Of a stretch of DNA of 64,000 bases, positions 10,206 to 19,883 are shown piece by piece; position 1 is the first letter of the stretch; each line of letters opens with the position of its first letter. A model generated the notes under the pieces. It did no database searches. It saw nothing but the letters and a program-made list of their open reading frames with translations, and was not told the DNA's origin. Made by a program: the position numbers and the translations under genes. The stretch is from Nocardioides pini (GTDB lineage: Bacteria > Actinomycetota > Actinomycetes > Propionibacteriales > Nocardioidaceae): assembly GCF_026712185.1 (NCBI RefSeq), contig NZ_JAPPUX010000005.1:174262-238261 (forward strand), in the 5' to 3' direction.

Positions 10206-12395
10206 CTAGATATCGAGGAATCGGACGTCCTTGGCGTTGCGCTGGATGAAGGAACGACGCTGCTCGACGTCCTCGCCCATCAGGATCGAGAACACCTCGT
10301 CGGCCTGGGCCGCGTCCTCGAGCGTGACCTGCTTCATCAGGCGGGCGTCGGGGTCCATCGTGGTCTCCCACAGCTCGTCGGCGTTCATCTCGCCGAGACC
10401 CTTGTAGCGCTGGACCGGGTTCTCCTTGGGCAGCTTCTTGCCCTGGGCCTGGCCGTCGGCGAGCAGCGCGTCGCGCTCGGCGTCGGAGTAGACGAACTCG
10501 TGCTCGGCCGGCTTGTTCCAGCGCAGCCGGTAGAGAGGGGGCTGGGCCATGTAGACGTAGCCGTGCTCGATCAGCGGCTTCATGAAGCGGAACAGCAGCG
10601 TCAGCAGCAGGGTGTTGATGTGGTGGCCGTCGACGTCGGCGTCGGCCATCATCACGACCTTGTGGTAGCGCAGCTTCTCGAGGCTGAACTCCTCGTGGAT
10701 GCCGGTGCCGAGGGCCGAGATGATGGCCTGGACCTCGGTGTTGGCGAGGACCTTGTCGATGCGCGCCTTCTCGACGTTGAGGATCTTGCCGCGGATCGGG
10801 AGGATCGCCTGGATGCGCGGATCGCGGCCCTGACGCGCCGAGCCGCCGGCCGAGTCACCCTCGACGATGAAGACCTCGCACTCGGCGGGGTTGGTCGACT
10901 GGCAGTCGCTGAGCTTGCCGGGGAGGCCACCGCCACCGAGCAGGCCCTTGCGGTTGCGGGCGAGCTCGCGGGCCTTGCGTGCTGCGATGCGCGCGCTCGC
11001 CGCGGCCTGGGACTTGCGGACGATCTCCCTGCCCTCGGCGGGGTTCTGCTCGAGCCAGGCGCCGAGCTGGTCGTTCATGATCCGCTGCGTGAAACCCTTG
11101 GCCTCGGTGTTGCCGAGCTTGGTCTTGGTCTGGCCCTCGAACTGCGGCTCGCTGAGCTTGATCGAGATGATGGCGGTGAGGCCCTCACGGATGTCGTCGC
11201 CGGAGACCCGGTCCTCCTTCTTCTTGATCAGCCCCCACTCCTCGCCCCAGTTGTTGACCAGGGAGGTGAGCGCGGCGCGGAAGCCCTCCTCGTGGGTGCC
11301 GCCCTCGTGGGTGTTGATGTTGTTGGCGAAGGTGTGGACCGACTCGGTGTAGGAGGTGTTCCACTGCATCGCGACCTCGAGGCTCATGTGCTGACCGGAG
11401 GCGCCCTCGGCGGTCTCGGCCTCGAAGGAGATGACCGTCGGGTTGGCCGCGGTCTTGCGGCGATTGAGGTGCTCGACGTAGTCGACGAGGCCGCGGTCGT
11501 ACTTGAAGACCTGCTCGAGGCCGCCGCTCTCGGCGCGCTTGATCGCGTCGTGGCCGGCGTTGTCCACCTCGTTGTCGATGGTGTCGTCCTGGACGGCGTC
11601 GACACGCGACTCGGCGTCGGGGCGCTCGTCGCGCACCACGAACTCGACGCCCTTGTTGAGGAAGGCCATCTCGCGCAGCCGTGAGGTGATGGTCTCGAGG
11701 CTGTAGTGGGTGTGCTCGAAGATGTCCTCCGAGGCGTACCAGGTGACGGTGGTGCCGGTCTGCTCGCCGGCCTCCATCGGCCGGACCTGCTCGAGGTCGG
11801 CGTCGGGGACGCCGAGCTGGAAGGTCTGGCGCCAGAGGTGGCCGCGGTTCTTCACCTCGGCCACGAGGCGGCTCGACAGTGCGTTGACGACCGAGACGCC
11901 CACGCCGTGCAGGCCGCCGGAGACCTTGTAGCCGCCCCCGCCGAACTTGCCGCCGGCGTGGAGCATGGTCAGCGCCATCGTGAGCGCCGGCATCTCCTGC
12001 CCGGGCGCGGTGTCGGTCGGGATGCCGCGACCGTTGTCCTCCACGCGCACGCCGCCGTCGGCCTGGAGGGTGAGCACGATGCGGGTCGCGTAGCCGGCCA
12101 GCGCCTCGTCGACGCCGTTGTCCACGATCTCCCAGATCAGGTGGTGCAGCCCGCGCTCGCCGGTGGAGCCGATGTACATGCCGGGGCGCTTGCGCACCGC
12201 CTCGAGGCCCTCCAGCACCTGGATCGCGGACGCGTCGTACTCGGTGCCCTCGGCGACGGCCGTGTTGGACCGCTTCTCGCCGGTGGTGGTGACCGCCTCG
12301 GCGATCTCCTCGGCGCGGTCGACCTCGGAGGGCTGTGGGTCGGGAGCAGAATCGGTGGTCGGAGCGGGGACGGACTCGTGATTCTGTTCGCTCAA
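10206..12395 (-). CDS. gyrB: DNA gyrase subunit B
   Basis: A 729-residue ATPase subunit of gyrase. The GHKL ATP-binding site is visible as [10 protein letters not shown] (about residues 89-98) and DNGRGIPTD (120-128), with [15 protein letters not shown] further on. The Toprim motif EGDSAGGSA and the C-terminal [15 protein letters not shown] are intact. The N-terminal 45 residues are a disordered acidic extension. The apparent start is TTG at 12395, with AAGG about 9 bases upstream; a GTG at Val35 is the main alternative. It probably has its own promoter, because a terminator separates it from the dciA unit. Confidence 0.97.
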   Translation of the reverse strand: MSEQNHESVPAPTTDSAPDPQPSEVDRAEEIAEAVTTTGEKRSNTAVAEGTEYDASAIQVLEGLEAVRKRPGMYIGSTGERGLHHLIWEIVDNGVDEALAGYATRIVLTLQADGGVRVEDNGRGIPTDTAPGQEMPALTMALTMLHAGGKFGGGGYKVSGGLHGVGVSVVNALSSRLVAEVKNRGHLWRQTFQLGVPDADLEQVRPMEAGEQTGTTVTWYASEDIFEHTHYSLETITSRLREMAFLNKGVEFVVRDERPDAESRVDAVQDDTIDNEVDNAGHDAIKRAESGGLEQVFKYDRGLVDYVEHLNRRKTAANPTVISFEAETAEGASGQHMSLEVAMQWNTSYTESVHTFANNINTHEGGTHEEGFRAALTSLVNNWGEEWGLIKKKEDRVSGDDIREGLTAIISIKLSEPQFEGQTKTKLGNTEAKGFTQRIMNDQLGAWLEQNPAEGREIVRKSQAAASARIAARKARELARNRKGLLGGGGLPGKLSDCQSTNPAECEVFIVEGDSAGGSARQGRDPRIQAILPIRGKILNVEKARIDKVLANTEVQAIISALGTGIHEEFSLEKLRYHKVVMMADADVDGHHINTLLLTLLFRFMKPLIEHGYVYMAQPPLYRLRWNKPAEHEFVYSDAERDALLADGQAQGKKLPKENPVQRYKGLGEMNADELWETTMDPDARLMKQVTLEDAAQADEVFSILMGEDVEQRRSFIQRNAKDVRFLDI

Positions 12396-12708
12396 GGCAC
12401 AGCCTTCTGATCATCGCCCCGGACCCGGTCCGGGGGCGCTCGACATGAGTCGAGTCGCGGCGGTTGCGGTGGCAACACGACGTGCGACTCGTGAGACTCA
12501 CAATACCCGTCAGAGCGCCTGAACCGAAGCATCAGCCCCCGGTTGGGGATGGATCCGCAGGAAAAAGTGCCTCCAGCGGGCCCGCGGAGGCCTGTCAGCC
12601 GGTCGAACAGGGGGACTGATGGGTCCCCATGTGGTCCGCGGGCTCCCAGATCGGCAGAACGCGGCTCTGGCGACGTGGACCGACGTGGGGTGCGCGGCGC
12701 TGTCCGGC
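12396..12708. other. gyrB upstream intergenic region
   Basis: This 313-bp gap between dciA and gyrB holds a strong leftward terminator (12562-12591) and, nearer gyrB, the sequence that must contain the gyrB promoter. I see no convincing gene in it. The stretch from 12592 to 12708 contains GC-rich palindromic pieces that I cannot assign to a known element. Confidence 0.5.
12562..12591 (-). terminator. intrinsic terminator downstream of dciA
   Basis: Read on the minus strand, a GCCTCC/GGAGGC stem (12586-12591 with 12569-12574) encloses a GC palindrome and is followed by ACTTTTTC. Stem plus T run is a textbook Rho-independent terminator, uncommon in such GC-rich DNA. It closes the dnaN-side transcription unit ending with dciA. 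Confidence 0.75.
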
Positions 12709-13296
12709 TCAGCCGTACGTGTCGCGCGGGCCGCGGCCGTCGCGGCTCGACAGCCGTCCCTTGGTCCAGGTCGGCAGGTGCGGCCCCAGCACCTCGATCA
12801 GGGTGACCGTGCCGTGCCCGAGCTCCTCGTTGAGGCGTCGTACGACGGTGGGCGCGAGCAGCTTGAGCTGGGTCGCCCAGGCCGTGGAGTCGGTGCGCAC
12901 CACCAGCCGACCGTCGTCGAACGACTCGGGGGTGCAGTGGGCGGCGACCTCGTCGCCGACGAGCTCGGCCCAGCGCCCGAAGACCCCCTGGACCTTGAGG
13001 TCGAGCTCCCACCCGTGGTTCGCGATCAGCCGCCCCATCGCCTGCTCGAGCAGCTGCGGGTCGCGGTCGTCGGGCCGGGCGCCGGAGGACTTCGTGAACG
13101 TCCGCCGTCGGTGGCTCGACGACTTCTTCCGCGGCCGGCCACCCGGTGTGGCCGCCGCCGCCCGGGCGGCCGAGCGCGCGAGGTCGAGCCCGTCGGGCCG
13201 GTGCTCCGCCGCGGCGTCGACCGGCGTGGGCTCGTCGGCCGCCTGCTCCGCGGGCTGCTCCGCGGGCTGCTCCGCGGGCTGGTCGTCACTCGTCAC
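12709..13296 (-). CDS. DciA-like (DUF721) replicative helicase-loading protein
   Basis: A 195-residue DUF721 protein. The KH-like domain occupies about residues 83-175 ([37 protein letters not shown]). DUF721 proteins are DciA, the ancestral DnaB helicase loader or operator, in bacteria lacking DnaC/DnaI. The N-terminus carries three QPAE-type repeats and a basic linker ([11 protein letters not shown]). The GTG start overlaps the end of recF by 11 bases, so it is translationally coupled. In an actinobacterium this is the expected loader for the DnaB encoded at 54719. Confidence 0.85.
   Translation of the reverse strand: MTSDDQPAEQPAEQPAEQAADEPTPVDAAAEHRPDGLDLARSAARAAAATPGGRPRKKSSSHRRRTFTKSSGARPDDRDPQLLEQAMGRLIANHGWELDLKVQGVFGRWAELVGDEVAAHCTPESFDDGRLVVRTDSTAWATQLKLLAPTVVRRLNEELGHGTVTLIEVLGPHLPTWTKGRLSSRDGRGPRDTYG
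13249..13284. repeat. short tandem repeat in dciA 5' end
   Basis: A 12-base unit (GGGCTGCTCCGC) is repeated three times and encodes the QPAE repeats at the N-terminus of the DUF721 protein. It lies in a disordered tail and is a likely length-variable site. Confidence 0.6.
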
Positions 13297-14413
13297 GGGT
13301 CACGGTCCCGTCGGCGACGAGGAAGCGGACGCCCTGGAGGGACTCGGGCACGTCGGCGGCGACCGCCGCGGTGACGAGCACCTGCTCGGCACCGGCGACG
13401 AGCTCCGCGAGCTGCTGGCGACGCTCGGCGTCGAGCTCGGCGAAGACGTCGTCGAGCACCAGGATCGGGTCGTCGCCGTCGGCGCGCAGCAGGTCGTACG
13501 ACGCCAGCCGCAGCGCCAGCGCGAACGACCACGACTCCCCGTGGGAGGCGTAGCCCTTCACCGGCAGGCGCAGCTGCGGGTCGCCGAGGGAGAGCAGGAG
13601 CTCGTCGCGGTGCGGGCCGACGAGGGAGATGCCCCGGTCGAGCTCCTCCTTGCGCCGGGCCGCGATGGCGTCGAGCAACGCCTGCTGGAGGTCGTCGCCC
13701 GGCTCGACGCTGGCCTTGTACTCGAGGTCGGCCTCGTCGCGGCTGGCACCGCGGGCCACGGCCTCGTAGGCCTTGCCGAGGTAGGGGCGCAGGTCCTCGA
13801 CCAGCCGCAGCCGCGCGCCCAGGATCTCCGCACCGACGCGGGCGAGGTTGTCGTCCCAGATCTCGAGCGTCGACATCGCCGCGTCGCGCGAGGAGCCGCG
13901 GGCGACACCGGCGGTCTTGAGCAGGCTGTTGCGCTGCTTGAGCACCCGGTCGTAGTCGGCGCGCACGCCGGCCAGCCGCGGCGAGCGCAGGATCAGCAGG
14001 TCGTCGAGGAACTTGCGGCGGTCCGAGGGGTCGCCCTTCACGAGCGTCAGGTCGTCGGGGGAGAAGACCACGGTGCGCACCAGCCCGACGATCTCGCGGG
14101 GTCGCGGCAGGGGAGAGCGGTTGATCCGGGCGCGGTTGGCGCGACCGGGGTTGAGCTCGACCTCGAGCAGCGCCGGTCGCCCCTCCTTGACCACCGACGC
14201 CCGGACGATCGCCTGGTCGGCGCCGGCCCGGACCAGCGGAGCGTCCGTCGCGACGCGGTGCGACGAGAGCCGCGAGAGGTAGTCGATGGCCTCGACCAGG
14301 TTGGTCTTGCCCTGGCCGTTGCGCCCGATGAACGCCGTCGCCCCCGGCTCCAGCGCCACGTCGATGTCGGCGTAGGAGCGGAAGTCGTGCAGGGTCAGGT
14401 GCGCGACGTGCAC
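13286..14413 (-). CDS. recF: DNA replication/repair protein RecF
   Basis: A 375-residue SMC-like ATPase that helps load RecA at gapped DNA and stalled forks. It begins [19 protein letters not shown], with Walker A GRNGQGKT at about residues 30-37, and carries Walker B ([16 protein letters not shown]) near the C-terminus. I chose GTG at 14413 because the family N-terminus aligns there; an in-frame ATG much further upstream would lie inside gnd. It starts 7 bases after the gnd stop and overlaps dciA at its end. Confidence 0.95.
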   Translation of the reverse strand: MHVAHLTLHDFRSYADIDVALEPGATAFIGRNGQGKTNLVEAIDYLSRLSSHRVATDAPLVRAGADQAIVRASVVKEGRPALLEVELNPGRANRARINRSPLPRPREIVGLVRTVVFSPDDLTLVKGDPSDRRKFLDDLLILRSPRLAGVRADYDRVLKQRNSLLKTAGVARGSSRDAAMSTLEIWDDNLARVGAEILGARLRLVEDLRPYLGKAYEAVARGASRDEADLEYKASVEPGDDLQQALLDAIAARRKEELDRGISLVGPHRDELLLSLGDPQLRLPVKGYASHGESWSFALALRLASYDLLRADGDDPILVLDDVFAELDAERRQQLAELVAGAEQVLVTAAVAADVPESLQGVRFLVADGTVTRDE

Positions 14414-14420
14414 TGGGACA

Positions 14421-15395
14421 TCAGCTCTCGCCGGGCTCCTGGCCGCTGCCGGCACCGGCCTTCTTCGACGTCTCGGACTGCTCGGCCCCCGCGGTGCCCT
14501 CGGCGTCGCCACCCTTGGGCGCGGCGGAGCGGACGGCGTGGCCCCCGAACTGGTTGCGCATCGCGGCGACGGCCTTCATCGTCGGCGAGTCGTCCTGGCG
14601 GGAGACGAAGCGGGCGTAGAGCGCGGCGGTGATGGCCGGGGTGGCCACGGCGTGCTCGATGCCGGCCTCGACGGTCCAGCGGCCCTCGCCGGAGTCCTCG
14701 GCGTAGCCGGCGACCTTCGACAGGCCGGGGTCGTCGTCGAGCGCGGCGACCATGAGGTCGAGCAGCCACGAGCGGATGACCGTGCCCTCGCGCCAGGAGC
14801 GGAAGACCTCGGTCACGTTGTCGGTGAGGTCGGCCGCCTCGAGCAGCTCCCACCCCTCGGCGTACGCCTGCATGATCGCGTACTCGATGCCGTTGTGGAC
14901 CATCTTGGAGAAGTGGCCGGCGCCGACCGAGCCGGCGTGGACCGACCCGAAGTCACCCTCGGGCTTGAGCGCGTCGAAGGCCGGCTGCACCTTCGCGATG
15001 TCGTCGGGGTCGCCGCCGTACATCAGGGCGTAGCCGTTCTCGAGGCCCCACACGCCGCCCGAGACGCCGCAGTCGACGTAGCCGACCTGCTTCTCGGCGA
15101 GCATCTCGGCGTTGGCGATGTCGTCGGTCCAGCGGGAGTTGCCGCCGTCGACGACCACGTCACCCTCGCCCAGCAGGGCGCCGAGCTCCTGGATGGTCGC
15201 GCGGGTCGCCTCGCCGGCCGGCACCATGACCCACACGACCTTCGGGCTCGGCAGCGCCTCGACGAGCGCCTCGAGCGAGTCGACGTCGCTCACGTCGGGG
15301 TTGCGGTCGAAGCCCACCACCGTGAGTCCCGCGCGACGCATGCGCTCGCGCATGTTGCCGCCCATCTTGCCGAGTCCGACGAGTCCGATGTCCAT
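14421..15395 (-). CDS. gnd: 6-phosphogluconate dehydrogenase, short NAD-type
   Basis: A 324-residue decarboxylating 6-phosphogluconate dehydrogenase, shorter than the 470-residue classical form and typical of the short type. The Rossmann motif [12 protein letters not shown] is at residues 4-15, the substrate-site DGGNS near 99 and the catalytic [18 protein letters not shown] region near 168. It converts 6-phosphogluconate to ribulose 5-phosphate. The last 35 residues are a low-complexity tail not needed for the fold. Its position between dnaN and recF is a known actinobacterial arrangement. Confidence 0.93.
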   Translation of the reverse strand: MDIGLVGLGKMGGNMRERMRRAGLTVVGFDRNPDVSDVDSLEALVEALPSPKVVWVMVPAGEATRATIQELGALLGEGDVVVDGGNSRWTDDIANAEMLAEKQVGYVDCGVSGGVWGLENGYALMYGGDPDDIAKVQPAFDALKPEGDFGSVHAGSVGAGHFSKMVHNGIEYAIMQAYAEGWELLEAADLTDNVTEVFRSWREGTVIRSWLLDLMVAALDDDPGLSKVAGYAEDSGEGRWTVEAGIEHAVATPAITAALYARFVSRQDDSPTMKAVAAMRNQFGGHAVRSAAPKGGDAEGTAGAEQSETSKKAGAGSGQEPGES

Positions 15396-15446
15396 GTGAG
15401 CGACCCTAGCCGTGCACGAGGAACGAGTGAACGTCGTGGGTCGCCA

Positions 15447-15499
15447 GGTTGAGCAAGCCCGCGACCGAGGAACGAGGTCGCGACAGGCGCGTCGAAACC
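15447..15499. repeat. dispersed palindromic repeat, copy 1
   Basis: An imperfect palindrome that begins GGTTGAGCAAGCCCGCGACC and ends in GCGTCGAAACC, with GCGACC/GGTCGC arms around GAGGAACGA. A related copy with the same ends (GGTCGAGCAGCCC to GTGTCGAGACC) lies at 50701-50756. Such intergenic elements are common in Nocardioides-type genomes. This copy lies in the gnd-dnaN gap. Confidence 0.55.
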
Positions 15500-15520
15500 G
15501 CCGTCACAGTGGTCAGGGCC

Positions 15521-16657
15521 TCAGCTCAGCAGCCGACGCGGCATCAGCAGGTAGCGGAACGAACCGGTGGTGTCGTCGGCGTCGGTGCCGGAGATCACGA
15601 CGGGCTTCGTCGCCTGGGTGAAGGCCAGGTCGACCATCTCCCCGTCGATGGCGGTGAGGCCGTCGAGGAGGAACTGCGGGTTGAAGCCGGTGGTCAGGTC
15701 GTCGCCGGTGATGTCGGCGTCGACGGCCTCGGTGGCCATCGCCTCGTCACCGGAGCCGGCGTCGAGCACGATCTGGTTGTCGCCGAACTTCATCTGCACG
15801 GCGGTGTTGCGCTCGGCCACGAGCGCCACGCGCTTGACGGTCTCGATGAGCTCGGCCTTGCTGACCTTGGCGACCGTGAGGTGCTCGGCCGGGAAGAGCG
15901 AGCGGACCTTGGGGAACTCGCCGTCGAGCAGCCGGGTGGTGGTGCGGCGTACGCCACCCAGGCCGGTGCCCTCGAAGCCGATCAGGCCCTCGCCGGTCCC
16001 GCTGGAGCTGAGGGCGATCGTGACCTCCGCACCGGAGGTGAGCGACTTGGCGGTGTCGCCGAGCACCTTTGCCGGCACGAGCGCGGCCACCGACTCGTCG
16101 GGGGACTGCGGGTTCCAGGTCAGCTCGCGGTGCGAGAGCCGGAAGCGGTCGGTGGCGAGCAGCGCCATCGTGGAGCCGTCGATCTCGATCCGTACGCCGG
16201 TGAGCACCGGCAGCATGTCGTCGCGACCCGCCGCGGTGACGGCCTGCGCGACGGCGTGGGCGAAGTCGGCGCTGGAGACGGTGCCGGTGGCCGACGGCAT
16301 CTCGGGCAGCGTGGGGTAGTCGGAGACGGGCATCGTCTGCAGGCTGAAGCGGGCGGAGCCGCAGGTCAGCGAGACGCGGGGGCCGTCAAGGGTGAGCTCG
16401 ACCGGCTTGGCGGGCAGGCTGCGGCAGATGTCGGCGAGGAGGCGGCCGCTCACCAGCGCCTTGCCCTCGTCGTTCACCTCGGCGGAGAGGGTGGCGCGGG
16501 CCGAGGTCTCGTAGTCGAACGTCGAGAGCACCAGCCCGGAGTCGCTCGCCTCGATGAGCAGACCGGCCAGGACCGGCGAGCTGGGGCGGACCGGCAGGCT
16601 GCGCGCAGCCCAGGCAACGGCATCGGCGAAGACGTCGCGTTCGACGCGGAACTTCAC
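15521..16657 (-). CDS. dnaN: DNA polymerase III subunit beta (sliding clamp)
   Basis: A 378-residue sliding clamp that tethers the replicative polymerase to DNA. It begins VKFRVERDVFADAVAWAARSLP, has the three repeated clamp domains, and ends in a short tail after FRYLLMPRRLLS, the typical C-terminal partner-binding region. I chose GTG at 16657, with GAGGAG 9 bases upstream. The region ahead of it is the oriC candidate. Confidence 0.97.
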   Translation of the reverse strand: MKFRVERDVFADAVAWAARSLPVRPSSPVLAGLLIEASDSGLVLSTFDYETSARATLSAEVNDEGKALVSGRLLADICRSLPAKPVELTLDGPRVSLTCGSARFSLQTMPVSDYPTLPEMPSATGTVSSADFAHAVAQAVTAAGRDDMLPVLTGVRIEIDGSTMALLATDRFRLSHRELTWNPQSPDESVAALVPAKVLGDTAKSLTSGAEVTIALSSSGTGEGLIGFEGTGLGGVRRTTTRLLDGEFPKVRSLFPAEHLTVAKVSKAELIETVKRVALVAERNTAVQMKFGDNQIVLDAGSGDEAMATEAVDADITGDDLTTGFNPQFLLDGLTAIDGEMVDLAFTQATKPVVISGTDADDTTGSFRYLLMPRRLLS

Positions 16658-17133
16658 AAGGGTCTCCTCGACGAGAGGTGGTGCGGGCAACGAGCGGCTG
16701 CACGCAGGCGGGAACCACACGCGTGCACGTGGGAAGTGCATCCTGCCACGCGCGGTCGAGCCGGCGGCAGGGTTCTCCCCAGAGCGAGGGCGGTGACATG
16801 TTGGTGGGAGATCGGACCAGTCTTGAGGTTCATAGTCGTCATAGGGTCCGTGGAAAGTGTGGACGGCGAGCGTTTGTGCAGGTCAGCGGTCTGAAACCCT
16901 GTGGATGACGGGTGTGGACGGCCTCGGGGGCCACCGCCGGTGGGTGTGGACGGCGCCGGGTTCCGTGTCGTTCGTCCCGAGGAGTCCACAGGGGCTGGGG
17001 ACGACGCGGCGGACCGAACCACAAGTTCTCCACACGAGACGTCCGACCGGAGGCACCACCGGAGGCACCACCGGACGCACGACCGCACGACCAGAAGGTC
17101 GGCCGCCGACGTCGGACAGTGCCAGTCGGCGGG
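16658..17133. other. candidate oriC between dnaN and dnaA
   Basis: A 476-bp non-coding stretch with at least six DnaA-box-like 9-mers: TGTGGACGG at 16858, 16913 and 16945, TGTGGATGA at 16900, GAGTCCACA at 16982 and TTCTCCACA at 17026. The first four point one way and the last two the other. A less GC-rich stretch (about 16806-16860) could be the unwinding element. A 20-bp motif shared with two other DnaA-box regions lies at 16870-16889. In actinobacteria the origin usually lies between dnaA and dnaN. Confidence 0.82.
16870..16889 (+). promoter_or_regulatory. conserved 20-bp motif, copy 1 (dnaN-dnaA)
   Basis: GCGTTTGTGCAGGTCAGCGG. It matches copies at 18759-18778 and 54410-54429 at 16 of 20 positions in all three; the fixed parts are GCGTTT and GCAGGTCAG. 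It is flanked by DnaA-box-like TGTGGACGG and TGTGGATGA. No known binding protein is recognised. Confidence 0.6.
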
Positions 17134-18600
17134 TCAGGCCTGGCGGGCCTGCATCTTCACGCGGTTGGTGAGCTCGCTGACCTGGTTGAAGACCGCGCGG
17201 CGCTCGGCGAGGAGCTGGCGGATCTTGCGGTCGGCGTACATCACGGTCGTGTGGTCGCGGCCGCCGAACTCGCGACCGATCTGGGGCAGCGACATCGACG
17301 TGAGCTCGCGGCACAGGTACATGCCGATCTGGCGGGCCATCACCAGGTGCCGCCCGCGGGAGGGACCGGTGAGGTCCTCGAGCGAGACGCCGAAGTAGGC
17401 GGCGGTCTGGGCGATGATCAACGCGTGCGTGATCTCGGGCTCACCGCCCTCGGGGATCAGGTCCTTCAGCACGATCTCGGCCAGGGTCATGTCGACCTCC
17501 TGGCGGTTGAGGTTCGCGAACGCCGTGACCCGGATCAGCGCGCCCTCGAGCTCGCGGATGTTGGTCTGGATCTTGGAGGCGATGAACTCGAGGACGTCCG
17601 GCGGCGCCGTGAGCCGGTCCATCGCGGCCTTCTTGCGCAGGATCGCGATGCGGGTCTCGAGGTCCGGCGGCTGCACGTCGGTGATGAGCCCCCACTCGAA
17701 CCGGTTGCGCAGCCGGTCCTCCAGCGCCTCGAGCCGCTTCGGCGCGCGGTCGGAGGTCAGCACGATCTGCTTGTTGGCGTTGTGGAGGGTGTTGAACGTG
17801 TGGAAGAACTCCTCCTGGGTCTGCGTCTTGCCCTCGAGGAACTGGATGTCGTCGATCAGCAGGACGTCGACATCGCGGTAGCGCCGCTTGAACCGGTCCT
17901 GCCGGTCGTCGCGGATCGCGTTGATGAACTCGTTCGTGAACTCCTCGCTGGAGACGTAGCGCACCTTCGCGTTGCTGTAGAGGCTGCGGACGTAGTGGCC
18001 GATCGCGTGCAGGAGGTGGGTCTTGCCGAGGCCGGACTCCCCGTAGACGAGGAGCGGGTTGTACGCCTTGCCCGGTGCCTCCGCGACCGCGACCGCGGCG
18101 GCGTGGGGGAAGCGGTTCGACGAGCCGATGACGAAGGTCTCGAAGGTGTACTTGGGGTTGAGCCGCGTCTCCAGCGCGGACGGCCGGCGCTCGCCGCCGC
18201 CCCCGACCGGCTCGTGCGCCTCCACCGCGACCGCCGCCGCGGGCGGCTCGTAGGGCGCCTGCAAGTTTGTCGACAAAGAGACAGATCCATCTGTCGATTC
18301 GTCGATCTGCGGCGGTGCCTCGGACTCGAGCGCCGGGTTGACGGTCACCAGCATCCGGATCTCGCGACCGAAGCCCTCGGTCAGCGCGTCCTCGATGTGG
18401 TTGCGCAGCCGGCCCTCGAGCTGGTTGCGGGTGAAGTCGTTGGGCACGGCGATGATCGCCGTGTTCTCGTGGAGCGTCATCGGCACGCTCGGGCGCAGCC
18501 AGGCGCGCTGGTTGGGCTGGAGGTCCTCGACGATCTGCTGCCACGCCGTCCCGAGATCTACCTGCTGGTCGTCCACCCGGACCGCCTTCGCTTCCACCAT
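17134..18600 (-). CDS. dnaA: chromosomal replication initiator protein DnaA
   Basis: A 488-residue initiator ATPase that binds DnaA boxes and opens oriC. Domain I is at residues 1-90 ([21 protein letters not shown]), with a low-complexity domain II at about 90-145. The AAA+ domain begins at [17 protein letters not shown], with Walker A GESGLGKT at 187-194 and Walker [12 protein letters not shown]. The domain IV signature [15 protein letters not shown] is near the C-terminus. Residues 99-113 ([14 protein letters not shown]) are encoded by a short repeat also found downstream of parB. The start ATG at 18600 lacks a strong ribosome site; a GTG nine codons in is an alternative. Confidence 0.97.
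   Translation of the reverse strand: MVEAKAVRVDDQQVDLGTAWQQIVEDLQPNQRAWLRPSVPMTLHENTAIIAVPNDFTRNQLEGRLRNHIEDALTEGFGREIRMLVTVNPALESEAPPQIDESTDGSVSLSTNLQAPYEPPAAAVAVEAHEPVGGGGERRPSALETRLNPKYTFETFVIGSSNRFPHAAAVAVAEAPGKAYNPLLVYGESGLGKTHLLHAIGHYVRSLYSNAKVRYVSSEEFTNEFINAIRDDRQDRFKRRYRDVDVLLIDDIQFLEGKTQTQEEFFHTFNTLHNANKQIVLTSDRAPKRLEALEDRLRNRFEWGLITDVQPPDLETRIAILRKKAAMDRLTAPPDVLEFIASKIQTNIRELEGALIRVTAFANLNRQEVDMTLAEIVLKDLIPEGGEPEITHALIIAQTAAYFGVSLEDLTGPSRGRHLVMARQIGMYLCRELTSMSLPQIGREFGGRDHTTVMYADRKIRQLLAERRAVFNQVSELTNRVKMQARQA
18268..18308. repeat. small repeat inside dnaA domain II, shared with 24565-24613
   Basis: On the plus strand it starts TGTCGACAAAG, continues ACAGATCCATCTGTCGAT (a palindrome) and ends GTCGATCT. 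The same blocks, in the same order, appear at 24565-24613. It is in frame within the disordered linker of DnaA, where an insertion would be tolerated. Confidence 0.6.
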
Positions 18601-19104
18601 GTCGTCGTGCGCGTGTGCTGCTCTGGAACCGGCCTCGCACGGACCACGCCACCGATGTGACCGGTGAGGCTTCCACAGAGTTGTCCACAAGCTGTGAACT
18701 GCCGGGCCCGATCCGTCGGATCGGAGCTCCCCGGCCGCTCAGGCTGGTGATCCTCCCAGCGTTTCCGCAGGTCAGAGACCGGTTCTGCTGGTCTGTGACC
18801 CGGATCACATGGCGTGCTGGACCCTGGTCGGACCGAGGTCGGGACGGACCGCGGAGACCCCGAACGTAACAACGGGTCGACGCGTGGAGCAAGACGTCAT
18901 CCACAGGGCAGCCGCCGGGGGGGCCTCGTGGGTTTGACCCCCACTTCGCCCGCCGCGTACCGTTGGCCGGTCGCTCCCTGTCGACGGGTGCCGCATGTCC
19001 ACGATCCGCCACATGGCGGCCGCGCGGACGGGCGGTGCCGGCCGAACGACCAGCACCGACGCCGTGTGGAGTGGACATCCCTCGAAACCTTCGGAGAAAT
19101 AGCC
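18601..19104. other. divergent dnaA-rpmH regulatory region
   Basis: A 504-bp gap between the divergent dnaA and rpmH genes. It carries DnaA-box-like sequences GCTTCCACA (18669), TTGTCCACA (18681, the classic actinobacterial box) and TCATCCACA (18897), and one copy of the 20-bp motif at 18759. It must hold the promoters of both dnaA and rpmH. It may contribute to origin function or to autoregulation of dnaA. No gene is apparent. Confidence 0.75.
18759..18778 (+). promoter_or_regulatory. conserved 20-bp motif, copy 2 (dnaA-rpmH)
   Basis: GCGTTTCCGCAGGTCAGAGA, sharing GCGTTT and GCAGGTCAG with the copies at 16870 and 54410. It is about 160 bp upstream of the dnaA start, in reverse orientation to dnaA, and 70 bp from a TTGTCCACA box. 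Confidence 0.6.
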
Positions 19105-19242
19105 GTGAGCAAGCGTACGTACCAGCCGAACAACCGTCGCCGTCACAAGGTGCACGGCTTCCGCCTGCGCATGCGGACCCGTGCCGGTCGCGCCATCCTG
19201 TCGAGCCGTCGCCGCAAGGGCCGCAAGAGCCTGGCCGTCTGA
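19105..19242 (+). CDS. rpmH: 50S ribosomal protein L34
   Basis: A 45-residue basic ribosomal protein, [19 protein letters not shown] and onward, of normal length and matching L34 throughout. It starts with GTG, with GGAG 9 bases upstream. It is the first gene of the rpmH-rnpA-yidD-yidC-jag-rsmG-parA-parB series on the plus strand. Confidence 0.97.
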   Translation: MSKRTYQPNNRRRHKVHGFRLRMRTRAGRAILSSRRRKGRKSLAV

Positions 19243-19266
19243 CGGCCAGAGCCCACGGCACGGGCC

Positions 19267-19620
19267 GTGCTCTCCGCCGTCCACCGCCTCACCACCAGTG
19301 ACGGCTTCCGCCGCACGGTGCGCCAGGGGCGACGCGCTGGTTCAGCGACCGTCGTGGTCCACCTGTGGGTGGATCCGGACGCCACGCCGGCACCTGTGCA
19401 GGTCGGGTTCACGGTCGGCAAGGCCGTCGGCAACGCCGCCACGCGCAACCGTGTGAAGAGACGACTCAGGCACCTGACCCGGGAGCACCTCGCTGCACTG
19501 GAGGAGCTCCCGGGTCGTGCTGCGCTCGTGGTCCGTGCCCTGCCGGCCGCGTCCAAGGCGTCGTACGCCTCCCTCGGCGCCGATCTCGCCCGTACGCTGA
19601 GCAGGGTGAGCCCGTCATGA
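19267..19620 (+). CDS. rnpA: ribonuclease P protein component
   Basis: A 117-residue basic protein that assists RNase P RNA in removing 5' leaders from pre-tRNAs. The RNR signature is seen in [17 protein letters not shown] (about residues 54-70), following the conserved GFTVGKAVG. The start is GTG and the end overlaps the yidD start as ATGA. Its position directly after rpmH is universal. Confidence 0.95.
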   Translation: MLSAVHRLTTSDGFRRTVRQGRRAGSATVVVHLWVDPDATPAPVQVGFTVGKAVGNAATRNRVKRRLRHLTREHLAALEELPGRAALVVRALPAASKASYASLGADLARTLSRVSPS

Positions 19621-19883
19621 AGCACCTCCTCATCGGCTTCATCCGCGCCTGGCGCTTCGCGATCAGCCCGCTCTACGGCCAGGTCTGCCGCTACCACCCC
19701 AGCTGCTCGGCGTACGCCCTCGAGGCCGTCACCGTGCACGGGTCGGTCCGCGGCACCTGGTTGGCCGTACGCCGTCTCGCCCGCTGCCACCCGTGGGCGG
19801 CCGGCGGGTACGACCCCGTCCCGCCCCGCACCGGGTCGGGCACCCCGTCTTCCACCACGTCCACCGCAACTCGAGGAGCTTGA
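19617..19883 (+). CDS. yidD: membrane protein insertion efficiency factor YidD
   Basis: An 88-residue YidD homologue. The family core is complete: [34 protein letters not shown], with the two conserved cysteines, then [29 protein letters not shown]. The amphipathic N-terminal helix associates with the inner membrane and supports YidC-dependent insertion. Its ATG overlaps the rnpA stop, and yidC starts on the base after its stop. The C-terminal 18 residues are a variable tail. Confidence 0.93.
   Translation: MKHLLIGFIRAWRFAISPLYGQVCRYHPSCSAYALEAVTVHGSVRGTWLAVRRLARCHPWAAGGYDPVPPRTGSGTPSSTTSTATRGA

Noticed and set aside
14414..14512. Longer recF with an ATG at 14512
   Set aside because: It would lie inside gnd and add an Arg/Pro-rich sequence that RecF proteins lack.
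16658..16741. DnaN N-terminal extension to an ATG at 16741
   Set aside because: The family start VKFRVERDVF with a good ribosome site is at 16657, and the extension has no match.
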